Assembly: GCA_024336345.1 (NCBI GenBank)
Contig: JANFOG010000008.1
Coordinates: 868,001-932,000 of the forward strand
DNA: 64,000 nucleotides
Origin: Mariannaea sp. PMI_226
Lineage: Eukaryota; Ascomycota; Sordariomycetes; Hypocreales; Nectriaceae
Direction: 5' to 3'
The position numbers and the translations under genes are program-made. Shown piece by piece: positions 34,878-45,848 of the stretch. The notes below the pieces were generated by a model, which was given only the letters and a program-made list of their open reading frames with translations, did not search any database and had not been told where the DNA came from. Each line of letters starts with the position of its first letter. Position 1 is the stretch's first letter.

Positions 34878-37518
34878 GTTGGCGGTAATGAAATAAGAAG
34901 GCGAAACAATGTAAATGACAGCGTCCCAAAAGGATAGCTCCAAGTCGGCAGAAGAGAAGGAATGAAAGGTGAGAGCTTCTCAGAGTGTGAATGTGAAGGT
35001 GAGTGTGTAGCCCGTGTATAACGACGAAGCACAAGCGACGAATGATGGATAAAGGTAGGGTAGTATCCGCGGCGCAGATGAGGTGAGATGAATGCCCCGA
35101 GTACCTAGGTAGCTCAACGTGCGCCTCCCTACAGCACTGAAAGGTAAGATAAGCTAAGGGAAGGTAAGGTAAGGTAGCCCTCTAATAGGTAGACGAGGTG
35201 GTCATCAGGTGGTTACAGTGATATTTCCTGTGTCTACGTCGTGGTACAAAATCTCGACATCATCTCATCGTGTTTGAGGCCAGGAGCAAACCTTCACATG
35301 AAAGTGGGAAGAAGGCAAGACGTATGATTAAGTTACCTGCCTTATAGGTACCTTATTAGGCAGTTGTTGGTTGCAAGGAAGTTGCGAGGCCCGACAAATG
35401 AACCAAATCCGTCCGGACAAGGCAGGAAGGTATTCTCCGAAGTCCGTGGCTTCCTCCCATGGCTTCATGGCTCTACCTCGACTTTGGCCTCCCGTACCTT
35501 ACCAGCCAGTACGTACAGTATGCACAAGTTACTACTTTTACCCCATTGCATAACAGCGTTATGTACAAGAATAGAGGGAGGCGACGGGCCAAGTTTCCAG
35601 CAAAAAGCCCCGGAAGGAAGGGGAAGGAAGGGAACGGGAGAGGGGAGGGGCCATTGTGTTAGCAGGTAGACTAATCTCAGCTCTCGGAGCGAATGTATGT
35701 GGCTCTTGCCTAACACGGGAATAAGATTCCAGGTTGCAGGTTGCTGCTGCCACCGGTCCGTGATGTCTATGCCCAGAATACTATGTACGTACATCCGCTA
35801 AGTGTTTTGGGGCTTACTTAAAGTTGAACGTCGGCAGTCAAGACGGAGCGGCTGGCTTTATAACTAAGATAAGTATGTGCCTACCTGTTTACCTTACAGT
35901 AAGGTAGGTAACTTGATGCTCCAAATCGCAGAGTGTGCAGTACTTGAGGGAAGGTAGGTACTAGAACGACTTACCTAGGTACTTCAAGGTGAGTAATTCA
36001 AGACTAATCAATTACTATATTATTACCTAGTACCATAGTACTGTATAGAGACCTACTATAGTACCTACAATGCCCTCCAGCTCCACTGCTGTTGCTCGTC
36101 TAAGCTCAGCCTTCATTTTACGCGACACCTTTCAGCAGGACGCACAAAGTAATATCCCAATCAGTGATGCGACGCACATCTTTATTTTATTTTTTATTTT
36201 CTTCTAAAATAACTATGCACGTACGTACTACGTAATATTACTTCGCTGACTGTGCTTTTCGTCGCAACCCAGGCACGAACGCGGATGACACGGACAGCTT
36301 GGTGTATCCGTCAGCCAATTTGATTGGCCATTGGAAGGACTAAAAGCGGATGCCCGGCGCGACCATCAACAGGCATGAGCTTGCTTACTTCCTTTGCTCA
36401 GTGACTGTATGTTGGCCCTCCTCCCCCTCTCTCCCCCCTTTTGAGCACTGTGATGCGAACCCTCCCCCACCAAAAAGAAGAAAAAAAGATCAAAGAGGGA
36501 TAACGGGTAATAAAAAAAAAAAAGGCCGTTGTAGTTCTGGGGTTTTCGCCCCGATCCTACGTGGTTGTCGGTTGCTGCATGATCCCCTTTTCGATTCACG
36601 ACCTGAAGATCAAACATGGGGGGCTTTCTTAGGGAGCCGGGGTTGGTGTGCATGCCGGTAATTAGTACTCATATTGGCTGGCTGGTAGCTTGGCTAGGCT
36701 GGTACAGTGATAATTAGCAGCCGAAGTTAGAAGCATTTCTTCACACGTGCAAGTTTTCTTTTTTATCGGATACCAGAGCAAGGTGTTATCATTAAAGGTG
36801 CAAACCCAACATGAGTAAAAAAAACAAAAAAAAAGAAGAAGAAAATCCTGCAGCTTTCTCTATATAGAGACAAAGTATCAGTACCTTGTTCGAGAGAGTT
36901 CGTTTCTTTTCCCTCGGCAACTCTTCCATCATTGCTCCACCCGCCAGCTCCCAGTCCTTCCTTTATGGAACTTTTCCAAGGATCAAGCCCCTGCTCGTTT
37001 TGTTTTAGGTTCTTATCCGTTCCACCGGGCTGGCCTGGCTGTCCTCGACCTAAAATTTCCCTAACGCTAGCTCCTATGTACCTGTGCTACAGCATGTATG
37101 TAATCTGCATGTATCGTTTCCTCGCCTCATAGTCTGTTATACAGACCCTTTGTTTTTGTTTTTTTCCCCTTCTCTCTCTTTGGATCCCCTGCCAAGAAGA
37201 CTCGATCGGGATAAGGATAGTTGGCCCTTTATAAAACAATTCGGATAGATCTTTTGGTACTTACCCCATTTGGCTGTACGGATAGGAACGAAATTTGGAT
37301 CGGGCACCATCTTATCGAAAACTTGCTTCAGATAGGAATCACGGATAATAAAAATATCTCACTAACATCAAGTCGGCATCCTCCCCAGGAATGTCCCTCT
37401 ACACTCTCCCAACCACAGACATAACCACCGTACATATGATACTATGGTACGTAGTATAAGACAGCGTTCGGAAAAAGAATAAAAAGGCAAAAAAAAAACA
37501 ACACTCTCTCTTCCTGAA
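34878..37518. other. Gap between ADC-like gene and tyrosinase, dense in TAGGTA words
   Basis: About 2.6 kb without a recognised gene. Positions 35100-36070 have the highest density in the window of AGGTA, TACCTA and CCTAGG words, including the dyad at 35890-35906; the 13-mer TACGTACTACGTA follows at 36222-36234. Right of 36400 it is CT- and A-rich and probably holds the tyrosinase 3'UTR near 37519. TACGTAGTATA occurs at 37448-37458. Confidence 0.5.
35890..35906. repeat. Perfect dyad of TACCTTAC
   Basis: TACCTTAC (35890-35897) and GTAAGGTA (35899-35906) are exact reverse complements around one A. It sits in the word-rich gap above the ADC-like gene. Confidence 0.85.
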
Positions 37519-39619
37519 CTAACTTGAGGGCCACATTTGGATTCTTTCCACCAAGCTCCCCCATTGCGGAAGCTCTGTGTTGCCCATTGGCAACTTGACT
37601 TCGGAACTGGTGATCCCGACATATAGCCCAGCAACATTATTCGGTTCAACTTCTTCTCCATCACTACCGAGTACCCGAAACTGCAATACCTCCCTCAAAA
37701 ACGGCTCAGCCACTTCCACAACCAGGCTGTTGATCTCCCCTGCTGCCACCATCTTTAGCATAGCTGACGTGAGCGGGCTAGTCCCTGAGATCTTGTTCTC
37801 TGACCCAGTTTGTCGGTTCATAGTAAATATGGCTACTGTCCCAATGAGATTGCTTGCCCCGTTCCAATCCTTGGTTTGGAACGGGGGATCTCCCAAGAAG
37901 AAATGAACTCCAAAGTTCCCATCCAGGGCCTCAACGTTGACAGCCACGTTTGCAATCCATTCCGTGTACCTCTGATTGCTTACTACTGCAGATGATTCTG
38001 GATCCGCTGCGTCAAACTTCACATTTGGCCTTTGCCCATCAAAACGAACACGACTGAGTTCAAGTCGTTTTGCAGCGCTCCGACGGTTACTGCGGCGCTG
38101 CTTGGTATAGATCCCACTTAGGCTCGACGTCCCATACCAGCCATTGATTTTTTTGATCAACTCATTTCGAACGTCTTCTTCACTTCTGTACGAAATGTCC
38201 ACGTCAGCATACGTATAGCCAAATGCTTCTGTTGTCCTCGCCATGTCTGAGTCCCAAAACGTGCCATCGTTAGAGGCATAGAATGGGGTCAGAGCGGTTT
38301 TAGAATTCTGCATTTCTCCCTTGAGGGTTGTATAACTTGTCTCGCCAGCCGGGGCTGACGTCATCCATGACGTTGGATTAAGGAGCTGCCAGATAGATAC
38401 AAGTCGGTCTGTCATGGTATGATGAAGCAAGAACAGAGGGTCGAAGGACGATAGGGGTACGTATGTCATATGCCCCTTCATGCCACCGTAGATGTGGATT
38501 ATGTCGTGAATAGACTCGATGGAATCCCACCCCGATAAATTTTGCGAAGCAGCCCAAGCCTTGTTGCCAAACGTGTTGAAGTCTTTGTAATTAGAAAAAA
38601 GAATAAACAGACGCTGCTGAACCTCTGACAACTTCGAAAGAAGAGCTTCGTTCACTTGGTCATTATTTGAAGGAGGTGCTGTTTCGTTGACAGACAAATC
38701 AGGGGCCCTCTTTGTTTCATCCCAAGAATTCAACTACGTAGACGTGAGCAATATATTAACAAGCTGGGCAGCAAGCGCTGTTATATACCGGGGCCCAGAT
38801 GAATGCCTCTTCATCTTTGGGGTGGAACTGATAAGCATACAATGGGTTTCGGATTTGTTGAACTCCCTTTGGTCCATTCTGTGTAATAACAGAGTCCCAG
38901 AAGACCTTGGGCAGATGCTCATCCCCTTCAGGCGCATGGATGGACCAGTCCCAATAAGGGATTCGAAAATCGCTGGCTGCTTGTTGATATGACCGCCGTT
39001 CTGTTTCATTAGGAAACATTCCAGCAATTACATTGACGATTCGGTGCATCTCTTGCTGACAAGGGTGTAAGTATTCTTATATTGCCATACATTGGGGGTT
39101 CTTGCCTCGAACAAAGCCAAATAAGGGCGATGCCAGGTCGGAAACAGTACTGAACTGTGAGGGCAATATCCGGACTGGTTTGCCTGAGGAACAGCTTCAA
39201 CGCCGTTCCATGGTTGAAAAGGCACACCATGAATACCTGGCCAGACATCCCCCGAAAAGGTGGTGAAAGTTAGCTTTGCCGTACGTCAACTTAGTAGAGT
39301 GTATGTGAAGTGGACACCAACCGGCAATTTGGTACCAAGATGTAGGATCGTCCTGACTGACAGACTGAAACATACTCAGCGCCAGAATGAACAAATCCCA
39401 TCTGTACGTGTGCTCCTTCATCTCTCGAATCTCAGGTCTGACGGGCAAGGTACCGTTGAGAGTCAGGGGCAACCTCCCAGTCACAATGAGCGAGGAGTCA
39501 TTGCCATCTCGTCGTCTGGTTAGGGATTCAATGTCGGCACCGTAATCGTAGTTACCCTGGCCAACTACGAGTAGACATGAGGCTAGAAGACTACCTGCGA
39601 GGGGAAGCCGATAGCGCAT
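37519..39619 (-). CDS. Secreted tyrosinase (type-3 copper)
   Basis: Oxidises phenols to quinones, feeding melanin-like polymers. Exons 39322-39619, 39106-39236, 38789-39055 and 37519-38733 encode 636 residues. A signal peptide covers about residues 1-20. Copper-A histidines are H102 (GIHGVPF), H126 and H135 (PTWHRPYL); C124, two before H126, fits the thioether cysteine. Copper B has H308 and H312 (IHDIIH) and H336/H337 (FDPLFLLHH). A GYTY motif at 403-406 matches the YxY that ends the core domain; a C-terminal domain that usually shields the site follows. Intron 2 (39056-39105, 50 nt) has a GC donor (GAG then GCAAGA) and an AG acceptor, the only frame-keeping choice. Intron 1 contains a GCTAAC branch point. 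I start at the ATG 39619, which begins the signal peptide. Confidence 0.92.
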
Positions 39620-41052
39620 GGCCAATTTGAACACCCTGATCTGTTGTTAGGGTAGAAGGAGAGAAGTGCTCGACTGGAAAACAGACGATTCCGAGGGTAG
39701 CCAAATTTGCCGGTTGGATGTCGTCGTCAATATCTCTCCTGATCCAAAATTAATTCAGCAAAAACTTGCGACTGCACGGGAAGAGTTATTAGATGTCCCC
39801 CCTTCTTAATGTCGTGGAGTAACCTGGTGCAACGTAAGTCTGAGGGCCAGATTCGAGCCAACTCGATCAGTCAGGTTTCTCATGAAGGCGAAGCAAGTAT
39901 CAACGAGCAATGGCGAGAGAGAAGACAACCGTGGGAAGAGGAAGAAAGAGAAATGTCGGAAGAGACGTCCTTTAGAGGCGGAAGGTGCAACAAATACTTT
40001 CTTGCTTGCCTCCTTGGCGAGGCTCAACTCTTATTTCTTTGTTTGTTCCAGGGATTATTGAATGCGTAGTAAATGAGAAACTGGGATCCTGGAATTTCGT
40101 AAACCGTGAGAGAGGCAAAAACTATACCACACCATCAGGCTTTTAAATATGCCGTATCATAGTGAGAGGCCGCTCTACATTGGTTGGTTGGGGCCAACCC
40201 GCGACCGACGAGAGCGACCAGCAACAAACTCTAGCAAGGGTATATCAGCTTAATCAAATGACCTAGGAGAGGGAAGATCAAAAGGACATCAATGACGCCG
40301 AATCTTGGATTGCACAGACCCCGTCCGCCGTAACACGCACCACATCCGTCCAACTTGACATCTAGAATTCAGGACGGCGATTCGTTCGGGGACTCGCAGA
40401 TCTCGCGACATTGCCCACTCCCGTGTTGCCCCCGTTTCTCCGACGAGCTTGCTCTTCCTTGCTCTCTGCACAAGGAAGCCGCTCTTGACGTCTCTCACTG
40501 ATTACCCAAGCTAAGTAAATCTGGTTCACATTGTAACCCTGGAAATGAAAGTGAAGGTGGCTGGGTCGAGGTAGGCACATATCTGATTGTGACCACGGCT
40601 ACCCGAGGTTTCTGGGCGAAAGGAGTGAAATGGAATATAATTTTGCAGCTGGCAGGATAACAAGCTGAACTCATATAAAGGGAAAAAACAAGAATAAAAA
40701 AGAAATGCGGCTGGTAGTTGATATGCTTTAATGTCGTCCCGTGCAAGGATCAGAGCCGAGGATGGTCTTGGAGGGTTGGCTACTACTAGAAAGCTACAAT
40801 ACATGGTCACACTGATGATCTGTGTCTACTCTTATAGTTGATTGCCATTGCTGGCATTGATTTTGTAGTAAATGTATATCCTCTCTTCATCTGCTAACCC
40901 CTAGCTGGATGGGACGCTGGATATAACTGCTCGGCCCCTTTTTCGTTCAATCTGATTAACACAAATGCACGCAAGGTTTATAGCCAAACATATGGGAAAC
41001 AAGTTCAAAAAAATAATCACGTCAACATCATTATCCCGGCCTCACCCCGTTT
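39620..41052. other. Gap between tyrosinase start and rpa2 stop
   Basis: About 1.4 kb holding the tyrosinase promoter and the rpa2 3' end. Short frames at 39809-40069 and 40495-40746 have no recognisable features. I see nothing else. Confidence 0.55.
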
Positions 41053-44000
41053 TTATTTTCCAACCTTAACGCCGTTCAACGCCATCGGCCTCATCGGGCC
41101 CTTACGAGGCTCGTCCCCGCGGTCCACCTTGTACTTCAGCTTCACGCCCATGGCCGCAAGCTCCACGTCCAGATATCGCAGCGCACCAGGGACTACGACC
41201 ATGGTCGTCTGGTCACCGCCGACCCATGAATTGCCTTGGCCATCCTCCCAAATCTCTCCCTGAATCTCGGTCAGGTCAATGCCCTCAGTGTCATCAAGCT
41301 TGGTGGCGCAGTTGCGGCACCGCACAATGCTTGGTGCCTTCTTCTTGCCGGGGGCAAATTGAGAGACGGTGGGCTGTACCGACAAGAATGAGCCGCAACG
41401 GCGGCAGATCCACGATTTAGTGTAATCAGAGCAGTTGAGCAGGCGGTCCTGTAGCAAAAAGGCCGTGCCGTGGGCGAGTAGCGCGTCACGCTCCATTTCT
41501 CCAACACGAATACCACCTCCCCTCTTACGACCCTTAATAGGTTGGCCGGTCGTGGGGACCACAGGACCTGTCGTTCGCACCTGGTATTTATCGTTCACCA
41601 TGTGTCGCAGACGCTGGTAGTAGACGACACCGATGTAGATGTCGGCGGCCAGTTCCTCTCCTGTGATACCTGAGTACATGGGCTCGTTGCCGTGGTAGTT
41701 GTAGCCCGCCTTCATTAGCTGGTGACCAAAGTAGTCGGCAGCCGTGTTCTCCTCGTCGAACCGGAATGGGGTCGAGTCTTGGGCCAAGCCATGCAGGGCG
41801 CCGGCCTTGCCGGCCAACGACTCAACAAACATACCGATAGTCATACGCGAAGGGAAAGCGTGAGGGTTGATGATGATATCGGGTTGCATTCCGGACTCGG
41901 AGAAAGGGAGATCAATAGTTGGCCACTTTTGGGAAGCAACACCCTTTTGTCCGTGACGAGACGAGAACTTGTCACCGATGATAGGTGATCGAGGAATACG
42001 GAATTTGAGGGAGATCGTCTGAAGAGGCTCATTACCAGACTCAGCACCAATCAACCGGACCTCCTCAACGAAGGCAGTCTCAGAGTCCTTGTACTTCTCA
42101 TAGTGAGTGATGCCATCCAAGTTAACCAGCTTGCCATTGTAATCGGGGGTAACAGTATGCCAAGCACATATGACATCACCCTCCTGAAGCATCCGGCCTA
42201 CATGGGGCAGACCATCGTCGTCAAGCATTCCCTGATATTGGGCGCTCACGTAACTGTGAGGAGCAAAACCGAAGGCCTTGACAACGCTCTTGGTAGCCTT
42301 AGTTCTCGAGTCATCCTTCAGTGAAATCTTCTTGGTTTTGTAGATGGTACCGTGACCAAAGCCTCGTTCGTGAGCACTCTTATTGAGAATCATAGCGTCA
42401 TCCATGTCGTAGCCCGTGTACGAAATGACTGCAACAACGGCGTTTGTACCGTTAGGGAAGTTGTCGAAACCATAGGCATTGTGAAGGGGGGCTCGCACGA
42501 CTGGGGTCTGGCCAGTTTGCAGGCGGTATGACTTGTTGTCGGTTCGGTAGCGCAGAGCAGTACCTGGTGTTCCCATCGTTTGCTTACCCATCTGACATTG
42601 ATACATGTTTCGAGGCGACTGGTTGAAATCCGAGAATGGGGTCATGTTGGCCAGAATGGAAAGCATGTTGGTTGGGTCAAACTCGACGTGAGTTGATCTG
42701 CCATTCTCAATTTCTTGAGGAACGACAGCAATTGACATATACGGCTGTTCAAATGGGCCTACCCAGTCCTGCTTTCGAAGAGGGAGGTATTTGACGGGTC
42801 GCACCATTCGTGAGGGTGTAGAGGTCATATAGACACCTGGATAAGAGCCGCCGCGAGATGGGGGCACATATCCAATCTCCAATTCCACGGGAATGTTATG
42901 AGTACCATCTACCTTCCAGTAACGGAAACAATCAGCTATCCTGAGAGATTCCTTCGGTGTACAGTAACCCAAGATCTTTCCGTCAAGCATTACAGGAACA
43001 GTTTCCTCTGTAGATGCCTCGGAGACCTCAGACAGACCGAGCTCGGCTGCAAGGGCAGGCAAGTGAGAGACATCGACTGAATCAGTCATGAGCTTGCACT
43101 TGTGGGCCAGATGGTTCAGCAGACCGCAAGGTGCACCATCAGGAGTGTGAACAGGACACATGAAACCCCAAGACTCAGGAAGCAACTTTCGGACTGCAGT
43201 AGTCTTCAATTGGGCAAAGAAGGCGCCACGATGAACCATGCGAAAGTGACTAATGAATCGCAGAAAGTTGAGCTTCTCTGCGACAACTGTAAATCCGGCA
43301 GTTTGTTGCAAATCCAGTCCAGATGGGCTCTGCAAATTACCAGTTGACAAAAAGTATTCGAGAGCATTTCCGATATTTTCGTTTGCTTTCCTGAAGATGG
43401 AGCCGGGGAAATCTTTGCGGAAATCCTCCGAGTTGAAAGAGATGGTTGGATATCGTCGGATGTAATCTCGAAGTGAGGCGCGGACATTAACGCTCAGGAA
43501 TTCATCCAGCCTCTCCTTCAGGATCTGGCCGTAGAGGAAGCCACCGAGCAAAATCTCTTGATTCTGGATAGCATCAGGGTTGTCGACTGCGCACTCTCCA
43601 GCAACAAGCGCATATAATTTTCGAATCATGAAAAGGAGCATCTTGAACTTCTCGTTGTCCTGCTCTTCAGTCACATTGATGTTGCCCAAATGAACTAGGA
43701 CAATTCTCCGCAGAAATTCAGTTCCGACCTCATAGTCGGACATGGTATCTGGAACTCCAAGAACCACTCTGAACTTCTCGCCCAGGAACGCGCGTGTCTC
43801 CGACTTGCTATACAGGTTATAGGTCTTATAAGTCCTCAGCAACAGCTCAACTCGGTCGGTCAAAAAGGTGTTTTTGCTCGACTTGGAACCAGCAGGGCCA
43901 ACTAATCCTTCAAAAATTTCCCTGTCGTTGGTTTCAACAAGTGCCTTGAGAATCATCATGACAGGGATAAGATATTCGCTCTTGCGCCAAGAGAATCGGA

Positions 44001-44804
44001 ACGTCATATTTCCATCGTTGAGGTAGTGGAGGACGTTGGTTTGAGATGTTTCGTCTGGACGCACCGCTCGGAGGATGATGCCGTATGGAGTATATCCGGC
44101 GCCACGGTTCTGGAAACTGGGTCGGTTGATAGCCATAGGGAAGTTTCGTTTGTTCAATTGGAGCATACGAATGATCTTTTCGATACCGTTGACGATGAAG
44201 TAGCCACCCAGTTCCTCAGACTCTTCTTTGCGCTCAACCAAGAGGGCTGGTGAGTTGTTTTCGAGGTGACATCGGTTTGACTGAGACGAGATTAGTGAAC
44301 CGAGGCTAGTAGCAAAAGAATCGTCGTCAATACTTTGATCATGATGGGCACTTGGCCCAATTCTCGTACAAACTCGACGGGGTCACCACCATTGACTTGA
44401 TATTCGAAAGTTGCTGAAAGGCGACCCCTATAAGTTGCGTGACGTTCTCTGCATTCGGCTGGGAAGATCTGGCGATTGCGCGCGTTCTTGTTGGAAGGTG
44501 GAACCTGTGGCTTATGGAGTGTGACATCTTTAAATCGAATCTGAAGACGATTTCTCCCTTCAGGACTGGCTCTCTCGTCGCCATCAAGATACGTCTTTGT
44601 ACCAATATCAGCAAGACCGTGAGCTATCAAGCCGGGTTTGCCATCTTCGCGGAAGAGGCCATTGAAGGATTCAATGTGAGGGTCAATGGCTAATTGGAGG
44701 GCGGGGTAGGCTGTGTGGTCTTTTGGAGGGTTTCTAAACAGATCTTCTCGACGAAGAGTGTGATATTGATGGTCCCACTCTGTATTCGTAGCCGAGGGCG
44801 CCAT
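41053..44804 (-). CDS. rpa2: RNA polymerase I second-largest subunit
   Basis: Catalytic subunit of the nucleolar polymerase that makes the large rRNA precursor. Exons 44334-44804 and 41053-44280 encode 1232 residues, the usual length. The order matches Rpb2-type subunits: N-terminal lobe (HIESFNGLF), fork (GYFIVNGIEKIIRML), hybrid-binding core with GYDMDDAMILNKSA and the GDKFSSRHGQKG active-site motif, then a C-terminal zinc site with CRRC (about 1116-1119) and CRNC (about 1145-1148). MYQCQMGKQTMGTPG is the form typical of polymerase I. The intron is 53 nt (GTATTG donor, CTCAG acceptor). The ATG at 44804 begins MAPSATNTEWD. AATAAA overlaps the stop codon on the coding strand. Confidence 0.96.
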
Positions 44805-45566
44805 GGTGATCGAGGTTGAGCACTTGTGTACCAGAGATATATGTTGCTATTCCCTTGTCGCAGGTTGGAGTTCTACCTAAGATCAGGGTTGAATAGCTCA
44901 ACCGAGAATCTAGATTTTCCTCGCGGGCTCTTGACTGAAAAAATAAGCCGAGGGAATGCAGTTGGTATGCTAAATGGACCGCACGATGCTGCGAAGAAAT
45001 TGGAGGCTATCCATAACCCGGCTTGACGAAAAAAAAAAGCCCAGCAAGCGATTGTCCAAGCAGAAAAAAAAAAACGATTAGATAAGGTCACATGAGATTC
45101 TGCGCTATCGATACCAAAAGCGGGGCAAGTGGTGTGGAGCAGAATAACTCACTTATTCCCTTGGTAGCTACCCTTACCTCTTGAAGCTTGGACGAAAGAG
45201 GGACAGAGTCATGATGGGGAAGATACGTAGCGTACTCCGCATGACAGGGAGCATGTCGGTTTCAAATCAGCTTAACTTTGATTTCTTCGGTGTGTTGCTA
45301 TCAGGTCATGCTTTTGCCAAATTCTTCTCTGTACGCAGTAGAGGCTGCAGACGAAGCGGCATGACAAGGCCGTGGTACAACAGATTCAGTCCGATGATTG
45401 ATACAAAGAACAAGAGGGACAAGAAAAGTGCCTCGCAACGTTCACCACGAACGAAAGTAACCTAAGTGAAGGACAACTAGCATGAATGAAGCAAAAGTTT
45501 GATGTGGCGGACTACGGGAAGCATCATGTGAGAAGTCAATAGAATTGAACAGAGTATTATCTACGC

Positions 45567-45848
45567 TCAAGTATGTCCGGTAGCCAGGTTCCTCTGCATC
45601 TGGTCAAATATGAGAGGAAAAGACATCCATGTCCTTAACGGAAGAGCAACGGACATAATTCCCAGCCAGCCATCGCCCACCTTGCACGCACCAAGTGCAG
45701 AATGCAAGGTCATCGCCTCTCTCCCCAGGCTCTTAGCCACCCTCGCATGCAATAGCGTCGCTGTCTCCATGGTCACATCAAGCCAATAGGCAGTCAAGTT
45801 TGGGTTGGGAGACTCGAAACCAGAACTGGTGCCTGGAGTTTTCGCCAT
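45567..45848 (-). CDS. Hypothetical small protein, 93 residues
   Basis: An ATG-started frame with even amino-acid use, no low complexity and common codons, which sets it apart from the many chance frames nearby. It has no signal peptide or membrane segment. The segment around VGDGWLGIMSVALPLRTW faintly recalls the CoA-transferase family III (CaiB) style, but that is too weak for a name. It could be a real small gene, an exon or a relic. It stands alone about 760 bp above rpa2. Confidence 0.3.
   Translation of the reverse strand: MAKTPGTSSGFESPNPNLTAYWLDVTMETATLLHARVAKSLGREAMTLHSALGACKVGDGWLGIMSVALPLRTWMSFPLIFDQMQRNLATGHT

Noticed and set aside
37519..39619. Tyrosinase as part of a pigment or secondary-metabolite cluster
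   Set aside because: No polyketide synthase, peptide synthetase, cytochrome P450 or cluster regulator lies nearby; the neighbours are housekeeping genes.
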